Source: Omphiscola glabra (taxonomy: Eukaryota; Mollusca; Gastropoda; Lymnaeidae). Taken from it: a stretch of 64,000 nt of DNA. Position numbers and translations under genes: made by a program. A model generated the notes under the pieces. That model was not told the DNA's origin and made no database searches. It saw only the letters and a list, made by a program, of their open reading frames with translations. Positions 62,401 through 64,000 of this stretch are shown one piece after another. The stretch's first letter is position 1. Each line of letters opens with the position of its first letter. The stretch spans positions 14,216,724 through 14,280,723 of the forward strand of contig OZ024798.1 of assembly GCA_964017045.1 (NCBI GenBank). The letters run 5' to 3'.

Positions 62401-63001
62401 AAAAAAATGAAAAAATAATAATATGCAAACAAATACAATAGTTTAAAGCTATAAAATACTTGATCTTATTAATGAATTTCTTCTCATATGGTATTCATTG
62501 TTAAAAAAAAATGGTTTGATTTGCCTTACAAAATGTATCTCTAAAACAGATGATGTTAGGGTAATATTTAACTGTTGATAAATAATGTGGTAGTTATAAT
62601 ACATTTTCAACTCTATAAATACTCACCATTATTGGGTATTTTTATTAGTAATTTAATTAAGAAAGACATGCAATTTAATTAAGAAAGACATACAACTTAA
62701 TTAAGAAAGACATACAACTTAATTAAGAAAGACATACAATTTAATTAAGAAAGACATACAATTTAATTAAGAAAGACATACAATTTAATTTGTCTTTTAT
62801 TCCCACGCAAAATTTATTCTAAGTTTAATTTTACTTTTAAAAAACACTTTGTTACAATTCTTATTAAATCAAGGAAAAATAAAAAACATACAAAAAAATT
62901 GTTTTTAACCTTATATGCATTCCCTGTTCAAACTCCTCCTCTGATACACTCTCATATTCATCTTCATCATTGGCTAAAATATACTTTGAAGCGAAATCCA
63001 T
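47411..63001 (-). CDS. VWA-domain protein with Sec23/24-like zinc finger (circularly permutated Ras protein 1-like), 17 exons
   Basis: Exons, 5' to 3': 63001-62910, 62388-62324, 61006-60887, 60675-60509, 59603-59412, 59040-58819, 57775-57624, 57109-56909, 56276-56192, 55899-55793, 55170-55052, 54289-54222, 53831-53618, 51738-51615, 49211-49115, 48452-48300, 47587-47411; 784 aa, phases continuous. Seen: an acidic N-terminus; a basic Lys/Arg stretch (about 56-75); a zinc finger CTRC (130-133) with CEFC (152-155); then a VWA domain with DTSGS (202-206), Thr344 in GGAT and TDG (369-371), a complete metal-ion-dependent adhesion site. The C-terminus is Ser/Asp/Lys-rich with a PPPPP run. This zinc finger plus trunk order is that of Sec23/24 and of 'circularly permutated Ras protein 1'. 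Function unknown; intracellular by lack of a signal peptide. The frame stays open upstream of this Met to a good 3' splice site (TTTCTACAG, exon start 63024), so the true N-terminus, perhaps the Ras part, likely lies outside. Confidence 0.85.
48795..48960. repeat. about 40-bp tandem repeat, 4 copies
   Basis: The unit contains ACTTCTCCCACTGCTCCAAT and CAAAACTTTATACTCTAG; VWA gene intron. Confidence 0.85.
49383..49600. repeat. 27-bp tandem repeat, about 8 copies
   Basis: The unit contains CTAACAGAGATGAGCTGCAT and GTAGA; the last copies are diverged. Confidence 0.9.
49935..50150. repeat. 45-bp tandem repeat, 5 copies
   Basis: The unit contains TTTGATAACAACCAAATAGA and TTGGACTAAACTCACAGG. The long minus-strand ORF over it comes from the 45-bp (15-codon) period. 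Confidence 0.92.
50285..50875 (+). mobile_element. LINE 3' fragment (reverse transcriptase C-terminus)
   Basis: Plus-strand frames read 'LLYGAETWNTTGSITQKVQT', 'FINTCLRKTLNIKWP' and, after a stop, 'MGYTWKQLERKAQDRDEW' and 'LADGLCPRRGKKA'. This is a very common C-terminal end of animal LINE endonuclease-reverse transcriptases. It ends in AAGAAGAAGAAC. It is antisense to the VWA gene in its intron. Internal stops show it is dead. Confidence 0.85.
50880..51535 (+). mobile_element. CR1/Jockey-like LINE 3' end
   Basis: Across three frames: 'VLSRLDYCNSLLSGSPKHFL', 'QKVQNSAARLVLM', 'HSLHWLPVQARIDYKL', 'CAPKQCNSLPLHIRNIS' and 'AFKTALKTHLFKLYYPD'. These are the standard C-terminal blocks of CR1/Jockey-type reverse transcriptases. 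It ends in an AATAATAATAATA tail. Frameshifts make it a pseudogene. Directly abuts the previous LINE fragment. Confidence 0.85.
52012..53290. repeat. 16-bp satellite-like array, about 80 copies
   Basis: The unit is AATTTAAAGAGTATCC, with variants AATTTAAAAAGAATCC and AATTAAAAAAATATTC arranged in a recurring order that suggests larger blocks were copied. It lies in the VWA gene intron between 51739 and 53617. A T-run follows at 53320-53338. Confidence 0.95.
54778..54857 (-). other. possible alternative terminal exon of the VWA gene
   Basis: In the intron 54290-55051 a good 3' splice site (ACATATTACAG) precedes 26 in-frame codons after exon 55170-55052: 'DVDEDRLLFLEDEKAKEKRE', then ETLYTF and a stop. 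GC content is higher than around it. It cannot be a cassette exon, because its only donor-like site gives the wrong phase for 54289-54222. If used it would give a protein of about 533 aa lacking the C-terminal third. Confidence 0.3.
55158..55240 (-). repeat. duplicated 3' splice site (42 bp x 2)
   Basis: TCTATGACATATCTGTGAAG on the plus strand occurs twice, 42 bp apart. It holds the acceptor TTCACAG|ATATGTCATAGA of the VWA exon that starts at 55170; the decoy exon start is 55212. Confidence 0.8.
55335..55440. repeat. 21-bp tandem repeat, about 5 copies
   Basis: The unit contains GTTTAATGTAGATCATTATTA; some copies have CACTTTA in place of CATTATTA. Confidence 0.8.
56267..56335 (-). repeat. 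duplicated 3' splice site (36 bp x 2)
   Basis: GGTTACTCTGAAACACAGTT on the plus strand occurs twice. On the minus strand this is the acceptor TGTGTTTCAG|AGTAACC of the exon starting at 56276; the decoy start is 56312. Confidence 0.82.
56750..56940 (-). repeat. splice-donor minisatellite, about 37-bp unit, 5 copies
   Basis: The exon 57109-56909 end and donor (minus strand GTGCATTTGCTAAAGG|GTAAGG) is followed by four degenerate copies with donor-like junctions at 56871, 56835, 56797 and 56759. Spacing is 36-38 bp. All keep GTAAG. Confidence 0.8.
58300..58800 (+). mobile_element. LINE 3' end related to 19150-19540
   Basis: 'SCMEGSAPDYLNELISKNVS' and 'GHKRKSFGVCSFKAIALKLR' (58445-58690) parallel 'SCLEGSAPEYLKELLSQHVT' of the copy in gene A intron 6. 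A 64-bp piece around CATCACCCCAGTTCTTAAA is duplicated just before it. It lies antisense in an intron of the VWA gene. Confidence 0.78.
59640..60015 (-). mobile_element. LINE 3' end with C-terminal zinc-finger motif
   Basis: The minus-strand frame ends 'FSCEKCSRDCHSRIGLVRHS', the CxxCxR.C.SRIGLxxH finger that closes many animal LINE open reading frames. Preceding residues ('KPEIYGRLQKEH') fit the same family with frameshifts. It has the same sense as the VWA gene, in its intron. Confidence 0.7.
61664..62272. repeat. 87-bp tandem repeat, 7 copies
   Basis: The unit contains GAAAATATAGTGAGCCTGGC, TCTATTAATATGATAAGTTG and ACTAACTGATAATGAAAGG. Copies are nearly identical. The period is 29 codons, so a long artefact ORF appears on the minus strand. 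It lies about 50 bp downstream of the VWA second exon (62388-62324). Confidence 0.95.
62660..62790. repeat. 24-bp tandem repeat, about 6 copies
   Basis: The unit contains AATTTAATTAAGAAAGACAT; in the first visible intron of the VWA gene. Confidence 0.9.
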
Positions 63002-63024
63002 TACTGTTTCAATAGTTATACACT

Positions 63025-63745
63025 CTGTAGAAATAGAAATATTAAAAATATATTATAATATAGCCTTATAGCCATACCTTAATTCTAATATCAATTTATC
63101 ATATTTTTAGTCCTTTATTTGAGGGACATAAAAATGTTCTCTTTGTTAAATCATAATGTTACAGGCATCTTGTTTACTTTCATTCATCTTTTCTCGTGAA
63201 TGAACTTAAGCTGACCCCAAGGTCGGCACTGTGGCTAATTAAAAATAGTCTCCCTTGACCTCGATTACAAATAAATACAATCTATAGGTGTATTATTAGA
63301 ATCCTTTAGAATATACTAGATTGGTCAAGACACTTATACAATGTGTAAACCCTTTCTAGAAATATCAGTAAAACAGACTATAAATACGTGGAAGAGGGAT
63401 ATTTTTGTGATCACTATTACATTATGATAGAGATTTGCTATATGAGACAGAGATATGTTAACTAATATTTTGCCTTGTGTGTGTTTGTTCCTATTTCAAC
63501 ATTGTACCTTTTGCAACATTGTATCTTTTTCAACATTGTACCGGTACAAGCCATCATTATACTGTAAGTCAATAGCTTTAATTTGGTTTCTTTTTGATTT
63601 TGTAATTTATTATTAACCTAACAAAATGATTAAATGTAATTAGCCCTAGTTTGGGTATTGTTTCTTTATTATTGTATATAATTTATGGTATTGTCTTTTG
63701 TTGTGCACTGTTTTTCAACAAGCCATATTCTTAAATAAGAGATTA
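63025..63745. other. upstream flank or intron of the VWA gene
   Basis: No further exon is convincing on either strand. A short tandem TTCAACATTGTACC lies near 63495-63545. Confidence 0.4.
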
Positions 63746-63748
63746 AAT

Positions 63749-63996
63749 GAAGACCTTAGTGCTAAAAGTACTTAAGTCACAAAATACACATTTTAGATAA
63801 TCGCGTTCAAATATTCTTTTCATCTATAAAATGTGATCATTTTCATATTTTGTGTTGTTTAATTAAGGGACTTAGGCACAAGTTAATGTGTTCAAATTTA
63901 TGCAGTACACTTGGCTAAACCCGATAAGAAAAGGTCACAGTTTAGATTGATTTTGACAAAAATGTGACTTAAGTACTTTTAGCACTAGGGTCTTCA
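63749..63996. mobile_element. miniature inverted-repeat element at the window edge
   Basis: The left arm GAAGACCTTAGTGCTAAAAG, then TACTTAAGTCAC, is inverted at the right (GTGACTTAAGTACTTTTAGC, then ACTAGGGTCTTC). Arms are about 32 bp with one mismatch. The window ends 4 bp after it, so no target duplication can be judged. Confidence 0.6.
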
Positions 63997-64000
63997 AATT

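Overview
This window is animal nuclear DNA: AT-rich, intron-dense, and packed with tandem repeats and degraded transposons. Bacterial features (operons, Shine-Dalgarno sites, CRISPR arrays) are absent. The LINE tails ending in a TCTTA-type repeat, a SPIN-type hAT miniature element and the style of the genes point to a mollusc, most likely a freshwater heterobranch (pulmonate) snail. The organism call is inference.

Three multi-exon host genes can be reconstructed from splice signals and reading-phase continuity. Gene A (+ strand, 12633-22081, 9 exons, 563 aa) and gene B (+ strand, 33268-45315, 9 exons, 562 aa) are tandem paralogues of the AMP-binding (acyl-CoA synthetase-like) superfamily. Their intron positions and phases are identical. 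Homology also covers their promoters and a minisatellite far upstream, so a block of at least 15 kb was duplicated (about 3.9-22.2 kb and 30.2-45.4 kb). The third gene is convergent (- strand, 63001 down to 47411, 17 exons, 784 aa from the first visible Met). It encodes a Sec23/24-like zinc finger followed by a von Willebrand factor A domain, as in 'circularly permutated Ras protein 1'-like proteins. Its 5' end probably lies beyond the window.

Layout: 1-3.9 kb, noncoding with a retroelement tail. 3.9-12.3 kb, upstream part of duplication unit A with a minisatellite, hAT miniature elements including SPIN, a foldback element and a LINE relic. 12.3-22.2 kb, gene A. 22.25-26.12 kb, a hAT-ended element filled with about 100 copies of a ~35-bp repeat. 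26.1-30.1 kb, an orphan exon-like ORF, a foldback element and a Penelope-like relic. 30.2-45.4 kb, duplication unit B with gene B; intron 4 alone holds three hAT insertions and a Penelope-like tail. 45.4-47.4 kb, convergent intergenic space. 47.4-63.0 kb, the VWA gene with LINE 3' ends and at least eight tandem arrays. 63-64 kb, noncoding, ending in a pair of inverted repeats.

The most unusual pattern is the repeated tandem duplication of splice junctions. Several minisatellites have a unit that contains the last exon bases plus the 5' splice site, or the 3' splice site plus the first exon bases. The strongest cases are gene B intron 1 (12 donors in a row) and intron 8 of the VWA gene (5 donors and 2 acceptors).
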